Assembly (NCBI RefSeq): GCF_900110485.1
Contig: NZ_FODY01000003.1
Span: 1 to 64,000 of the forward strand
Length of the DNA: 64,000 nt
From: Propionispora vibrioides
GTDB taxonomy: Bacteria > Bacillota > Negativicutes > Propionisporales > Propionisporaceae
Direction: 5' to 3'
Shown: piece by piece, positions 38,756 to 48,731 of the stretch
Position numbering within the stretch: the stretch's first letter is position 1
Layout: each line of letters begins with the position of its first letter
Translations under genes and position numbers: made by a program
The notes under the pieces: generated by a model
Database searches by the model: none
What the model saw: only the letters and a program-made list of their open reading frames with translations
Told to the model about the DNA's origin: nothing

Positions 38756-38807
38756 GCAAAAAGAAATAAGCAAGATAAAGTACCTAAATATACTCTATCT
38801 TGCTTAT
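38756..38807 (-). terminator. terminator after rpmF
   Basis: ATAAGCAAGATA and TATCTTGCTTAT form a 12-bp stem followed by TTCTTTTT on the minus strand. It isolates yceD-rpmF from the fapR promoter that begins right behind it. Confidence 0.8.
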
Positions 38808-38818
38808 ATACGCTTTTA

Positions 38819-38995
38819 TTATTCCGCGTTCACAACTGCCTTGCCGTTATAATGACCGCATTCAGGACAAACGCGATGGGGCATTTTCTTTTCATGACAC
38901 TGCGGGCATTCCACCAATCCGGGAACAGTGAGCTTCCAGTTTGCGCGGCGCTTGTCGCGGCGTGCTTTAGACATTTTACGCTTTGGTACTGCCAT
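38819..38995 (-). CDS. rpmF: 50S ribosomal protein L32
   Basis: A 58-residue protein: start [19 protein letters not shown], then two Cys pairs in [10 protein letters not shown] and RVCPECGHY, a zinc-ribbon (C+) form of L32. This implies that a zinc-independent form, if present, lies elsewhere. It follows yceD, the conserved pair. Confidence 0.97.
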   Translation of the reverse strand: MAVPKRKMSKARRDKRRANWKLTVPGLVECPQCHEKKMPHRVCPECGHYNGKAVVNAE

Positions 38996-39060
38996 TTACT
39001 TCTACACCTCCTTAACAATAAAACAAATTCAGACTCATCCGCTGAGCCTTCCCTTTCGAG

Positions 39061-39567
39061 CTATTCTTTTAAAAGCTGTCGCAATTTAGCCAATCGCGGA
39101 TCTATATCGTCATGACTACAATGGCATGGCGACACATTTCGATTCACACCGCATTGAGGACATAGACCAAGGCAGCCAGGTTTGCACAGAGCCTTCAAAG
39201 GTTCAGCCATTAAAAGGTTTTCTTCCACTAAGCCTGCCAGTTCGATTTCGTCATCTTGATAATAAGCTACATCTGCTGTTTCATCCGCAACTTGGTCAAC
39301 CGTTTCCTGAAAAACTTCCTGGAACGCGATGTCCAAAGGAGCGTCAAATGCCTCCAGGCAACGGTCGCAACGACTCGCCATCCGGGCATAAATCACTCCC
39401 GAAACCTCCAGAGCACGACCGTTGTTAACAACTTCTCCTGTCACTTTCACATCATCGACAAGCTCGAAGCGCAACTGGCTGACATCCATATTGCAGGCGG
39501 GAGTAATAAATGTAAACGGTTGTCGGCTGCCAATCTCTTTTTTAACTTGTGCTACATTAATTTTCAT
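39061..39567 (-). CDS. yceD: YceD/DUF177 family protein
   Basis: A 168-residue protein linked to 23S rRNA accumulation in E. coli and plants. It has a C-x2-C in ASRCDRCLEAF and a second Cys cluster in LCKPGCLGLCPQCG. It is co-transcribed with rpmF in most bacteria. Molecular role is not settled. Confidence 0.9.
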   Translation of the reverse strand: MKINVAQVKKEIGSRQPFTFITPACNMDVSQLRFELVDDVKVTGEVVNNGRALEVSGVIYARMASRCDRCLEAFDAPLDIAFQEVFQETVDQVADETADVAYYQDDEIELAGLVEENLLMAEPLKALCKPGCLGLCPQCGVNRNVSPCHCSHDDIDPRLAKLRQLLKE

Positions 39568-39592
39568 TGATTTTCCACCTCAACCTTCATTT

Positions 39593-39621
39593 ATTATAGC
39601 GACCCCCATATGGTTTGTCAA
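39593..39621 (-). promoter_or_regulatory. promoter of yceD-rpmF
   Basis: TTGACA, a 17-nt spacer and TATAAT, a full-consensus sigma-A promoter on the minus strand 25 bp ahead of the yceD start. Confidence 0.88.
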
Positions 39622-39632
39622 GAAATGAATAG

Positions 39633-39663
39633 CAAAAGAAAAGCGGCAGTATTAACCTGCCGC
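39633..39663 (-). terminator. terminator after ackA
   Basis: GCGGCAG and CTGCCGC with a 7-nt loop are followed by TTTTCTTTT on the minus strand. Confidence 0.85.
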
Positions 39664-39681
39664 ATATCGGTCAAGCCAGCA

Positions 39682-40893
39682 TTAAATCCGGCATCCGCCT
39701 TGATCGCAGATTTCCTTTGTGTCACGGGCAATAACCAGTTCTTCATTGGTAGGAATAACAAACAGTTTGACCGTGGAAGCTTCGGTGCTGATCTCCCGGA
39801 CCTGCCCCCGGACATTGTTCCGTTCAGCGTCTAGGACGGCTCCCAGATAGCTGAGGTTCTTACAAATCATCGCTCTCATTTCCTTGGAGTTTTCTCCCAG
39901 TCCGGCGGTGAACACAATGACATCCACGCCGTTCATGGCCGCCGCATAGGCACCGATATCTTTCAATACCTTGTAGGAGAAGATATCCAAGGCCAGTTGG
40001 GCCCGTTCATTGCCTTCCTGAGCCGCCGTTTCTATATCGCGAAAATCGCTGGAAACACCGGAAATCCCCAGGACACCGGACTTTTTATTAATATAATTGT
40101 CAATTTCATCGGCACTCATACCGGCTTTTTTCATCAGGTAGGGCAAAATAGCCGGGTCCAGGTCGCCGCTGCGGGTACCCATGACCAGGCCTTCCAGCGG
40201 TGTGAAGCCCATGCTGGTATCCACACATTTGCCGCCGTCAATCGCCGCGATGCTGGAGCCATTGCCTAAGTGGCAGGTGATAATCTTGAGGTCTTTAATA
40301 TCTTTTCCCAGAACCTCGGCTACCCGCTGCGATACAAAGCGGTGAGACGTTCCGTGGAAGCCATAGCGGCGGATGCCGTATTTTTCGTACACTTCATAGG
40401 GAAGGCCGTAAATATAGGCTTTAGGAGGCATGGTTTGATGAAAGGCGGTATCAAACACACCTACCTGGGCAATGCCCGGCATTAATTGGGCACAGGCGTT
40501 GATGCCCAGAATGTTTGGCGGATTATGGAGCGGCGCCATTTCGGCACACTCTTCCAGCGCCTGCATAACCGCCGGCGTAATACGGACCGAATCGGCGAAT
40601 TTCTCGGCCCCGTGTACCACGCGATGACCTACGGCAGCAATCTCCTGCATGCTTTTAATCACACCGTATTCGGGATGAGTCAACGCTTCGACAACCATTT
40701 TAATCGCCGTGCTGTGATTATCCACCGCACCGGTGATTTTTACCTTGGCTTTATCTCCCGGCTGATGTGTAAGCACCGAGCCCTCAATACCGATACGTTC
40801 CACTAAACCCTTGGCCAGCACCGATTCATCGGTCATATCAAAGAGTTGATATTTCAGGGAAGAGCTGCCGCAATTAATGACCAAAATCTTCAA
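39682..40893 (-). CDS. ackA: acetate kinase
   Basis: A 403-residue kinase that makes ATP from acetyl phosphate, or the reverse. The start [15 protein letters not shown] and stretches [12 protein letters not shown] and [13 protein letters not shown] are diagnostic. No phosphotransacetylase gene is adjacent. Acetate formation is a normal energy route in fermenting or acetogenic Negativicutes. It is flanked by its own terminator, so it is probably monocistronic. Confidence 0.97.
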   Translation of the reverse strand: MKILVINCGSSSLKYQLFDMTDESVLAKGLVERIGIEGSVLTHQPGDKAKVKITGAVDNHSTAIKMVVEALTHPEYGVIKSMQEIAAVGHRVVHGAEKFADSVRITPAVMQALEECAEMAPLHNPPNILGINACAQLMPGIAQVGVFDTAFHQTMPPKAYIYGLPYEVYEKYGIRRYGFHGTSHRFVSQRVAEVLGKDIKDLKIITCHLGNGSSIAAIDGGKCVDTSMGFTPLEGLVMGTRSGDLDPAILPYLMKKAGMSADEIDNYINKKSGVLGISGVSSDFRDIETAAQEGNERAQLALDIFSYKVLKDIGAYAAAMNGVDVIVFTAGLGENSKEMRAMICKNLSYLGAVLDAERNNVRGQVREISTEASTVKLFVIPTNEELVIARDTKEICDQGGCRI

Positions 40894-41083
40894 TTTCCAA
40901 TCCTCCTATGTACAAAAATTAAATTATTCAAAACAACCTGCAATTTATAATATTACAATTAAGTTCACACTTCGACACCAAAAGCCGGATACCTGCTTAC
41001 CGCGAATAATAATCGGCCTGCATTTTACCCGAAATAGGTTATAATATAATAAGGATATTTATGCGTTAGAGGTGAATATTTCT

Positions 41084-42352
41084 TTGAAAGCAGTAGGTAT
41101 TATTGCAGAGTATAATCCTTTCCACAGCGGCCATCAGTGGCAGCTAAATACAGCGAAATCCTTGTCAGGCTGTCCGGCAGCCGTCATTGTCATGAGCGGT
41201 CAATTTGTCCAGCGCGGTGAACCGGCCCTGTTCGATAAGTGGCTGCGGGCCGAAATGGCCGTGCGTTCAGGGGCCGATCTGGTCATCGAACTGCCGGCTG
41301 TATTTGCGTTGCGCAGCGCTCAGTATTTTGCCGCCGGCGGCGTCCGCCTGCTGCAGGCGCTGGGAATTATCAGCCATCTCTCCTTCGGTGTGGAGGATAA
41401 CAATCTGGCGGCTCTAAAAAAATTGGCGGACCTAGCCGATACGGCTAATACCGGTTCCTTGGTCAGGCAAAAGTTAAAAGCCGGCCTTTCCTACCCGGCG
41501 GCACTTGGTCAGGTACTGCTGACACAAAGTCAGGCAGAGCCGGCAACGATTGCCTTCACGCCTAATAATATATTGGCCATCGAATACTTGCGGGCACTCA
41601 ACCGCTATGCTGCCGCCATCCTTCCCTGCCCGGTCAAACGCCAACATGCCGGGTATCACGAGGTTGACATCAGCGCTCCCTTTGCCAGCGCTACCGCCAT
41701 CAGAAAATCCGTTCTGGAAAACGGCTGTGTGCCGCCAACTGCGGCGGCCGTCATCCCACCGGCCAGTAAAACAATCATCGAAAAGGCGCTCCACAGCGGC
41801 CGCGGTCCGGTTATCGCCGGGGCTTTCGAAACCGCGCTGCTGGCCAGGCTACGCACCATGCCGCTGTCAGCCATCGCCGAACTGCCTGATGTAACGGAAG
41901 GACTGCAGCATAGAATTGCCGACACAGCTCTCACCGCCACCGGCTGGGACGAACTACTGTCCGCCATAAAATGCAAACGCTACACCCACACCCGGTTGCA
42001 GCGCATCCTGCTGCACGCCTTGCTGGGCACTACTAAGGCGGCCATAGAAGAATTCGATCATGCCGGTCCGCTGTATGCCCGGGTTCTGGCATTCAGCGAA
42101 CAAGGCAAAGAACTGCTGCGGCAAGCCTCGCAGCAGTCAACTATTCCGCTGATTACCAAAACCACTCATTTTTTAAACAGCCAACAGCGTTATATGGCTC
42201 CGCTGACACCGCTGCAGACAATGCTTGCTGTAGATAGTACCGCCAGCGATATCTATAGCCTGGGCTTTGCTAATCCGGCCTTGCGTTATGGTGGCTGGGA
42301 TTTTCGCCAGTCTCCGGTATATCTGACGACTCGCCCTCCAGCAACCGTCTAA
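41084..42352 (+). CDS. tmcAL: tRNA(Met) cytidine acetate ligase TmcAL (YlbM)
   Basis: TmcAL forms N4-acetylcytidine at the wobble base of elongator tRNA-Met using acetate and ATP. The nucleotidyltransferase signature AEYNPFHSGHQW is at the N-terminus. I chose a TTG start at 41084 (KAVGIIAEYNPFH), with GAGGTG 8 nt upstream; a GTG four codons earlier overlaps that site. A neighbouring acetate kinase gene shares the acetate theme but is divergent. Its last 83 bp overlap the convergent patatin-like gene. Confidence 0.92.
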   Translation: MKAVGIIAEYNPFHSGHQWQLNTAKSLSGCPAAVIVMSGQFVQRGEPALFDKWLRAEMAVRSGADLVIELPAVFALRSAQYFAAGGVRLLQALGIISHLSFGVEDNNLAALKKLADLADTANTGSLVRQKLKAGLSYPAALGQVLLTQSQAEPATIAFTPNNILAIEYLRALNRYAAAILPCPVKRQHAGYHEVDISAPFASATAIRKSVLENGCVPPTAAAVIPPASKTIIEKALHSGRGPVIAGAFETALLARLRTMPLSAIAELPDVTEGLQHRIADTALTATGWDELLSAIKCKRYTHTRLQRILLHALLGTTKAAIEEFDHAGPLYARVLAFSEQGKELLRQASQQSTIPLITKTTHFLNSQQRYMAPLTPLQTMLAVDSTASDIYSLGFANPALRYGGWDFRQSPVYLTTRPPATV

Positions 42353-43097
42353 TCTCGCCCACCACCAGTTCAGCCGCCGCCTCGCCTAAGGCAACACATT
42401 CTTCAATCGACTCAAAAGAACTTGGTGAAATATGTGAAATCTCGGGACGGATCAGCACATCACAGTGAGGCTGGCGGTGCTTGCTCAACTCCCGTTCCAT
42501 AATATCAATCGACTGAATAATGACATCAAACATATTGGTTATACTGGAAACGGTTGAGGCGTATGCCAAATCCACACCAATCACAATGTCTGCTCCCATC
42601 TTTCTGACCACATCAATCGGCGTCGGATTCAGCACCGCACCGTCTACCAGCAGCATGTCATCCCACTGATAGGGTACAAATATGCCTGGGACGGAAATAC
42701 TGGCCCTGACCGCCTTAGCCAGATCACCCTCGGTAAACACGACTTCCTTGCCGTGATTGATCTCAGTGGCTACCACGGCCAAGGGAGTTTTTAAATCGGC
42801 GAAACTCTTTTGTTGGGTTAGGAGCCGCATTACCTGCAGCACCTTTTCACCGGAAACAATCCCCATTTTCGGTATGATAAAATCCAGCCAATAATTTCTT
42901 TTCAAATGGCGGGCCAGCTTTAATATGGTATCGGGTTGCTGGCCGGCGCAGTATAAAGCGCCAATCATGCTGCCGATGCTGCAGCCGGCAATATAATCAA
43001 CCGGAATGTTTTCCCGTTCCAGTACGCGAAGCACTCCCACATGGGCCAACCCGCGCAGTCCTCCGGACCCCAATGCCAAGCCAACTTTCGGACGCAT
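42270..43097 (-). CDS. patatin-like phospholipase family protein
   Basis: A 275-residue serine hydrolase of the RssA/NTE type. The oxyanion loop GSGGLRG, the nucleophile elbow G-C-S-I-G and the DG dyad (LLVDGAVL) are all intact, so it should be a Ser-Asp lipase or esterase. GGGAGG supports the ATG at 43097. No signal peptide. The physiological substrate is unknown. It is often linked to ylbJ in Firmicutes, here divergently arranged. Confidence 0.88.
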   Translation of the reverse strand: MRPKVGLALGSGGLRGLAHVGVLRVLERENIPVDYIAGCSIGSMIGALYCAGQQPDTILKLARHLKRNYWLDFIIPKMGIVSGEKVLQVMRLLTQQKSFADLKTPLAVVATEINHGKEVVFTEGDLAKAVRASISVPGIFVPYQWDDMLLVDGAVLNPTPIDVVRKMGADIVIGVDLAYASTVSSITNMFDVIIQSIDIMERELSKHRQPHCDVLIRPEISHISPSSFESIEECVALGEAAAELVVGEIRRLLEGESSDIPETGENPSHHNARPD

Positions 43098-43236
43098 ACC
43101 TGACCTCCCCAGCGATTTTCTTGTGATATTCCTCCCGCCGCCACAATATATATTACAGAAATGTCTGGAAAGCGCTGCCTGTCTCACGGCGTTACCCTGT
43201 CAGCGGTTCCGGCAGTAGAGGAGGAGATTGTGATTT

Positions 43237-44490
43237 ATGAATTTTCGGAGCAGCAAACGTTACCTTTCCCGTCTCTCTGCTTATTCTATGGCCTTTGGTG
43301 TTGTTTTTATAACTCTATGCATGGTCCAATACCCCAAAGATGCGTTTGACTCGGCCATCATGGGGTTAAATTTATGGTGGAGCGTCGTATTTCCCGCCTT
43401 GCTGCCTTTTTTCATTTTGTCGGAAATTTTGATGGGGCTGGGTGTTGTCCATTTTATCGGAGTACTGCTGGAGCCACTCATGCGGCCACTGTTCAACGTC
43501 CCCGGCGTCGGGGCGTTTGCCCTTTCCATGGGCCTCGCTTCCGGCTATCCAATGGACGCCGTTATCACCTGCAAATTCCGCAAAAGCCAGCTTTGCAGCG
43601 CAGTCGAGGCCGAACGGCTCTTATCCTTTACTAATACGGCAGACCCCTTATTCATGTTCGGTGCTGTGGCGGTCGGCATGTTCGGCATGCCCGAGTTGGG
43701 TGTCATCCTGGCTTTGGCCCATTATCTCGCCAGTTTTCTGGTTGGTATTATTTTCCGTTTTCACGGTACAGACCGTGATGTTCCCCCAAAACCATCGCAA
43801 CAGGAGTCTTCCGGCAATTTGGTCAGCCGAGCCTTCCGGGCTCTCTACCAGGCAAAGCAGGAAGATGGCCGCCCTATCGGCCTGCTGCTTGGTGATTCCG
43901 TAAAAAGCTCCATGAATACAGCTTTGCTGATTGGCGGCTTTATTATACTATTTTCCGTCTTTCTCCGTATGTTATCCATTATCGGAGCTACCGACACGCT
44001 GGCAGCCATTTTCTCAGGAGTACTCCAATGGTTGGGTTTAAGCGGCAATCTGGCCGAATCACTGGTCAGCGGACTATTTGAAATTGACCTGGGGACGCTG
44101 GCCGCCAGCCAAGCCGATGCTCCACTCTGGCAAAAAACCGTTATGACCAGCGCAATTATCGCCTGGAGCGGCTTATCGGTACATGGTCAGGTTGCCAGTA
44201 TTGTTATTGAATCAGGCATCCGCATGGCTCCCTATATGGTCGCCCGTTTTCTGCATGCCCTATTGGCCGGACTCTTGACCTTGCTATTCTTTGATCATAT
44301 GGATACCGTTAGTCGTCTGTTCGTAACTCCCGTACTGTTCGATCAGACCGGCAACCTTTCCGCAGCGTACTGGCTTACCCGATTGGAACAGGTTTCCTAT
44401 CAGCTCCTGCTTCTCTTAGCAATCCTTGTCTCACTGTCCATCACCCTGCATATTCTCCGCGGCGTCTACACGTACGCCATAAAAAAATAA
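43237..44490 (+). CDS. ylbJ: sporulation integral membrane protein YlbJ
   Basis: A 417-residue nucleoside-transporter-like protein with about eight to ten membrane segments and the Gate-type GLASGYPMDAV stretch. In Bacillus it is made under sigma-E and needed for spore cortex formation. GAGGAGGAG precedes the ATG. Adds to the evidence for sporulation. Confidence 0.9.
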   Translation: MNFRSSKRYLSRLSAYSMAFGVVFITLCMVQYPKDAFDSAIMGLNLWWSVVFPALLPFFILSEILMGLGVVHFIGVLLEPLMRPLFNVPGVGAFALSMGLASGYPMDAVITCKFRKSQLCSAVEAERLLSFTNTADPLFMFGAVAVGMFGMPELGVILALAHYLASFLVGIIFRFHGTDRDVPPKPSQQESSGNLVSRAFRALYQAKQEDGRPIGLLLGDSVKSSMNTALLIGGFIILFSVFLRMLSIIGATDTLAAIFSGVLQWLGLSGNLAESLVSGLFEIDLGTLAASQADAPLWQKTVMTSAIIAWSGLSVHGQVASIVIESGIRMAPYMVARFLHALLAGLLTLLFFDHMDTVSRLFVTPVLFDQTGNLSAAYWLTRLEQVSYQLLLLLAILVSLSITLHILRGVYTYAIKK

Positions 44491-44507
44491 GGAGCTTTAG
44501 GCTCCTT
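44481..44507. terminator. bidirectional terminator between ylbJ and the coiled-coil gene
   Basis: AAGGAGC and GCTCCTT with a short loop. Seven T residues follow on the minus strand, so it works best for the minus-strand gene. Confidence 0.75.
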
Positions 44508-44973
44508 ATCCCGCTTTAGACTGATCATTTTTTGATTGCTGTAATTCATGATGCCCCTGATGGATAACTTCCAGGGCTCTGGTTAAATTATCTTCCAAAT
44601 GCTTAAACACATTCTCGGCATAGCCAATGGCATCCACCTGTAGTTCCCGCGCACTCTTACGCGATTGCAGGACGATTTCGTTGGCCTGTTCCTGCGCCTG
44701 CTTAGTGATGGCATTTTCGTCCGTCAATTTGGCAATATAGTTCTTCGCCTGCTCGACAATCTGCTGGGCCTCGCGCTGGGCATCCTCAATAATCCGCTGC
44801 CGATCCTTCACGATTCGGCTGGCTTCCATAATCTCTCCCGGTATGATCTCCCGCAGATCATCCAGTAAACGGGCCAGCTCATCTTCCTCTACAACCCGCT
44901 TATTGGTAAACGGCACCCGGGCAGCTTCTAAAAGCAAATTTTCCAGTTCGTCCAATATTTGCTCAATACTCAT
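44506..44973 (-). CDS. coiled-coil protein, ATP synthase b-subunit-like
   Basis: A 155-residue acidic and Gln-rich protein, coiled coil from about 45 to 140 (IVKDRQRIIEDAQREAQQIV). Low-level resemblance to F0 subunit b and DivIVA-type proteins reflects the coiled coil. No membrane segment is visible. Conserved next to coaD in related genomes as far as I recall; function unknown. Confidence 0.7.
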   Translation of the reverse strand: MSIEQILDELENLLLEAARVPFTNKRVVEEDELARLLDDLREIIPGEIMEASRIVKDRQRIIEDAQREAQQIVEQAKNYIAKLTDENAITKQAQEQANEIVLQSRKSARELQVDAIGYAENVFKHLEDNLTRALEVIHQGHHELQQSKNDQSKAG

Positions 44974-45001
44974 CGATCCATCTCCCGCCTAGATTATAAT
45001 C

Positions 45002-45487
45002 TCAGATTTGGGCGCTTCGCCGCATAATTTCCCGTTCCACACAACTTGGCACAAGGCCGGTAATGACACCGCCAAACTTGGCCAACTCTTTGATTCCGCT
45101 GGAGCTTACAAAAGAATACTCACTGCTGGTCATCATAAACACCGTCTCAATGACCGGGTCAATCTTTTTAATGAGCAGTGCCCTCTGAAACTCATACTCA
45201 AAATCGCTCAGCGCCCGTAATCCCCGGACAATGACGTGGGCGTTCTTCTCGCGGACATACACATTTAAAAGACCAGAAAATGAATCAATCCGGATATTGG
45301 GAATATGTCCGGTGGCCTCCGCCAGCAGCGCAACCCGTTCCTCCATGGTAAACAGCGGCTTTTTATTCGGGTTATGAAAAACCGCCACAATCAGTTCGTC
45401 AAACATCCGGCTAGCTCTTTCAAAAATATCAAGATGTCCGTTAGTGATCGGATCAAAGCTGCCCGGACATATGGCTATCTGTTTCAT
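45002..45487 (-). CDS. coaD: phosphopantetheine adenylyltransferase
   Basis: The fourth step of coenzyme A synthesis. The start [17 protein letters not shown] holds the nucleotidyltransferase motif, and [15 protein letters not shown] is the usual C-terminal signature. Length 161. The ATG at 45487 has CAGGAGG and lies inside the end of rsmD (35-nt overlap), so the two are coupled. Confidence 0.96.
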   Translation of the reverse strand: MKQIAICPGSFDPITNGHLDIFERASRMFDELIVAVFHNPNKKPLFTMEERVALLAEATGHIPNIRIDSFSGLLNVYVREKNAHVIVRGLRALSDFEYEFQRALLIKKIDPVIETVFMMTSSEYSFVSSSGIKELAKFGGVITGLVPSCVEREIMRRSAQI

Positions 45488-46073
45488 GTATTCCTCCTGG
45501 TTCATTAACTGACTGCTGTATCTCCTGATTGGTAAAAAAACTGACCATCGTCTCCCCATATTTTTCATTGCGAATCTTGCGCAGGCAGCTCCATTTTGCG
45601 TCAAGTGCCTCATGACAAGAATGCTCTATGACAATAATCCCGTCAGGCGCCAGAATGCCGGCCGCATCCAGTTTATCTATCGTTGCAACCGCCAAACCCT
45701 TATTGTATGGCGGATCGCTAAAAATCATATCAAAAATCTGCCGGTTATGTATCGCAGCCTCAATCGCCTTGTATACATCTTTCCGGTAAATCACTGTTCT
45801 GTCCTGCAGTTTGGTGTGGCAGGCGTTATCCCGGATAACGGCAACACTGGAGCTGCCGTTATCGACAAAAACGGCGGACTTGGCTCCCCGGCTGAGAGCT
45901 TCCAATCCCAGATTGCCCGTACCGGCAAATAAATCCAACACCCGCGCTTCCCGCACCCGCGTCCCGAGAATGTTAAAAACCGATTCCTTCACCCGGTCAG
46001 CGGTGGGACGTGTCTCCATGCCCCGGGGCGCTTTCAGTCTGGCTCCCCTGGCGCTTCCTGTAATAATTCGCAT
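45453..46073 (-). CDS. rsmD: 16S rRNA (guanine966-N2)-methyltransferase
   Basis: A 206-residue methyltransferase. The start [15 protein letters not shown], the SAM-binding [14 protein letters not shown] and the catalytic SDPPYN motif are present. It methylates G966 of 16S rRNA. The rsmD-coaD pair is conserved in Firmicutes. Confidence 0.95.
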   Translation of the reverse strand: MRIITGSARGARLKAPRGMETRPTADRVKESVFNILGTRVREARVLDLFAGTGNLGLEALSRGAKSAVFVDNGSSSVAVIRDNACHTKLQDRTVIYRKDVYKAIEAAIHNRQIFDMIFSDPPYNKGLAVATIDKLDAAGILAPDGIIVIEHSCHEALDAKWSCLRKIRNEKYGETMVSFFTNQEIQQSVNEPGGIHETDSHMSGQL

Positions 46074-46162
46074 ATATCTACCTCTACCGTTACATTCTAA
46101 CATATTTTTCTTGATAATGCTCGAAATTTATACTTCAAATTATGGCATAAAAGCAGTGAAAA

Positions 46163-46213
46163 TGCAAAACCGGTGGGAACGAAGAAACGTTTCTTCATTC
46201 CCACCGGTTTGCA
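46163..46213 (-). terminator. long inverted repeat after the EIIA gene
   Basis: An almost perfect hairpin with arms of about 23 bp (core AAACCGGTGGGAA) directly after the EIIA stop codon. TGCATTTTC follows on the minus strand, so termination may be moderate. Confidence 0.7.
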
Positions 46214-46217
46214 TAAA

Positions 46218-46697
46218 CTATTTTAAAGTAATTTGCAGTACCGGACCGGAATCCCCCGGGTTCGATCTGACCAATTGACTTACCTTTTCCTCACCGTTGG
46301 TAATCACCAGCGGTGTAGTCAGCTTTTTGCCCTTGGCCGCAAGCAGTTGCCGGTCAAATTCCAACAGGAGTTCGCCCCGCTTCACTGCCTGCCCTTCCCG
46401 GACATGGCAGGTAAATCCCTCGCCCTCCAGCTCCACCGTATCCATTCCTACGTGCAGCAAAACCTCCAGACCGCCCTGCGCCCGGATAGCAATGGCATGC
46501 TTCGTCTTTGCCACCAATATAATCTGCCCGTCGCAGGGGGCTACTAGTTGATTATTGGTCGGTTCGACGGCAATACCGTCACCCATGATTTTCTGTGAAA
46601 ACACCTGGTCATCCACCGCCTCAATGCCAATGACTTTACCCTGCAGCGGCGCATACAGACTGATTTCCTGTTTCTTTTTACCAAAAAAGTTAAACAT
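46218..46697 (-). CDS. PTS glucose-type EIIA protein
   Basis: A 159-residue EIIA domain. The two active-site histidines are in KTKHAIAIRA and EVLLHVGMDTVEL. No transport domain is attached. NagE in the same operon has EIIC and EIIB but no EIIA, so this protein very likely donates phosphate to it. The short lead (MFNFFGKKKQE) may be a membrane-near helix as in Crr. The ATG at 46697 fits the GGGTGGG site. Confidence 0.92.
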   Translation of the reverse strand: MFNFFGKKKQEISLYAPLQGKVIGIEAVDDQVFSQKIMGDGIAVEPTNNQLVAPCDGQIILVAKTKHAIAIRAQGGLEVLLHVGMDTVELEGEGFTCHVREGQAVKRGELLLEFDRQLLAAKGKKLTTPLVITNGEEKVSQLVRSNPGDSGPVLQITLK

Positions 46698-46773
46698 GTT
46701 TTTTCCCACCCGGCCCTCATATTTTTAGCGAACCGCCCATTTACCGGCATTTTGCAAAACCTCTAGCTGTCAA

Positions 46774-47580
46774 TTACGACGCAATAATCTTGCTGCATTC
46801 ATGAATTTTGTTAAAGAAAAGAATTTTTTCCTTTTGTTGAAAAGTCAATCTATCCTTTAAATACTGGGCCGCCCCCTCCTCAATAATAACGATAACGTCC
46901 TGGTGCAATTGCAGAATGGAAGCGGGAATTTCCGGCGTAATGCCTTCGCAGACAGCGCGATAAACAGCCTCCGCTTTATTGCTGCCATTGGCCAACAGCA
47001 CTACCTTTTTCGCCTGCATAATGGTCTTTATTCCCATGCTGATGGCCCGGGTCGGTACTTCGCTTATATCGGCAAAAAAGCGGGCGTTAGCTTCTATGGT
47101 ATCTTGTTTCAGCTTCACTTCATGGGTATAGGCTTCAAATTTTTCATCGGGCTCATTAAAGCCAATATGCCCATTCTGACCGATGCCCAGCACCTGTAAG
47201 TCAATGCCGCCACATTCTTGAATAGCCTTCTCATAGGCCAGACATTCGGCGTCGACACTGGCAGCCATGCCATCAGGAAGATGAATTTTCTTTTGGTCCA
47301 GGTTCACGTGCCGGAAGAAATTGTCGTACATGTAATAATGATAACTTTTTTTGTCTGCTTCCGGCAATCCTACATATTCATCCAGATTAAAGGTAGTCAC
47401 TTCGGAAAAATCCAGCCCATACTCTTTGTAAATTCTGATCAGATGATGATACATAAATAGCGGGGTGCTGCCGGTGGCAAGCCCCAACACGCTGTTCGGC
47501 TTCACATAGATTTGGCCGGCCACAATCTGTGCCGCCTGCACACTCAATTCCTCATAATCCTTCACAATAAACACACGCAT
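46774..47580 (-). CDS. nagB: glucosamine-6-phosphate deaminase
   Basis: NagB converts glucosamine-6-P to fructose-6-P and ammonia. The 268-residue protein has GLATGSTPLFMY, NLDEYVGL and GIGQNGHIGFNEP. The ATG at 47580 is preferred, 9 nt from GGAGG. It follows nagA by a few bases in the operon. Confidence 0.97.
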   Translation of the reverse strand: MRVFIVKDYEELSVQAAQIVAGQIYVKPNSVLGLATGSTPLFMYHHLIRIYKEYGLDFSEVTTFNLDEYVGLPEADKKSYHYYMYDNFFRHVNLDQKKIHLPDGMAASVDAECLAYEKAIQECGGIDLQVLGIGQNGHIGFNEPDEKFEAYTHEVKLKQDTIEANARFFADISEVPTRAISMGIKTIMQAKKVVLLANGSNKAEAVYRAVCEGITPEIPASILQLHQDVIVIIEEGAAQYLKDRLTFQQKEKILFFNKIHECSKIIAS

Positions 47581-47585
47581 ACTCA

Positions 47586-48731
47586 TTACCTCCGATACAC
47601 CAGATTTCCTCGAACAACCGTGCCAAAAACGTCGAACTCCTGATTAAACAAAGTAAAATCGGCATCTTTTCCGATAGCAATACTTCCTTTCTGCCGGAAC
47701 GCGCCAATCTTTTTGGCGGGATTCGAGGTGACAAGCGCAACGGCTTCCGTGATGCTCAAGTTTGTATTTCTCATAAAATTGTAGACCGCCCTATTCAAAG
47801 TCAAGGTGCTGCCGGCAATCACGCCGCTGGCCAGCCTGGCTTCTCCTTGTTTGACAATGACATTTTGCCCGCCCAGATCGTATTCTCCCTCGCCTAGCAG
47901 GCAAGCCCGCATAGCGTCGGTAATCAGCAGTACAGCATGATTGCCTTTCACTGCAAGCACCAGCCGCTGCACAGCCGGATGTACGTGAATGTTGTCGGCA
48001 ATAAGCTCACAGGTCATTTCTTTATGTTCAAAGGCCGCCCCCAAAATGCCGGGTTGGCGATGATTTAGCAAAGGCATGGCATTACAGATATGGGTAACAT
48101 GGGATGCACCGGCCGCAATGGCAGCGGTTGTCTCCTCATAGGTAGCCGCACTGTGTCCGACGGAAACGACGATGTCGCGCCGGACGCACTGTCTGATAAA
48201 TTTCTCGCTGCCGGCCAGTTCCGGCGCCATAGTGACAATTTTAATGATATCCTCAAACGGCTCAATCAAAGAAAAATCGGGCTGCAGAATATATTCTTCG
48301 GCTTGCGCTCCCTTGTAGGCTCTATTAATAAACGGACCTTCCAAATGACAGCCCAGCACTTGAGCGCCGTCAGCCAAGCCGTCTTTCATAAACTGCCTAA
48401 TGCGGCCCAGCGTCTGAGTAATCCGGTCCAGACTCATCGTCATGGTAGTCGGCAAAAAAGCTGTTACGCCGGTTTGCACAATATGCCGGCTGATATGGCC
48501 GATACTATCTTCCTGTTCATCCATCGTATCGACACCGGCGCAACCATGGACATGGGTGTCAATAAATCCGGCCGATACGTACTGGCCCGCTCCGTCTAAG
48601 AGTTCCAGGTCGTTATGTCCGGCAATGTCCTGCTCCGGCACGATATCGACGATCTTATCGGTAAACAAAATAGCATAACCGGTAAGTATGCTATTTTCCA
48701 AGACAATGTTGGCATTAACAATTGCTTTCAT
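47586..48731 (-). CDS. nagA: N-acetylglucosamine-6-phosphate deacetylase
   Basis: An amidohydrolase-fold metalloenzyme of about 381 residues. The metal site begins with GFIDTHVHGCAG; VSVGHSAATYEE and ITDAMRACL follow. It deacetylates GlcNAc-6-P from NagE or MurQ. The start overlaps the end of murQ by 17 nt; ATG 48731 and 48734 are adjacent alternatives. Confidence 0.96.
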   Translation of the reverse strand: MKAIVNANIVLENSILTGYAILFTDKIVDIVPEQDIAGHNDLELLDGAGQYVSAGFIDTHVHGCAGVDTMDEQEDSIGHISRHIVQTGVTAFLPTTMTMSLDRITQTLGRIRQFMKDGLADGAQVLGCHLEGPFINRAYKGAQAEEYILQPDFSLIEPFEDIIKIVTMAPELAGSEKFIRQCVRRDIVVSVGHSAATYEETTAAIAAGASHVTHICNAMPLLNHRQPGILGAAFEHKEMTCELIADNIHVHPAVQRLVLAVKGNHAVLLITDAMRACLLGEGEYDLGGQNVIVKQGEARLASGVIAGSTLTLNRAVYNFMRNTNLSITEAVALVTSNPAKKIGAFRQKGSIAIGKDADFTLFNQEFDVFGTVVRGNLVYRR

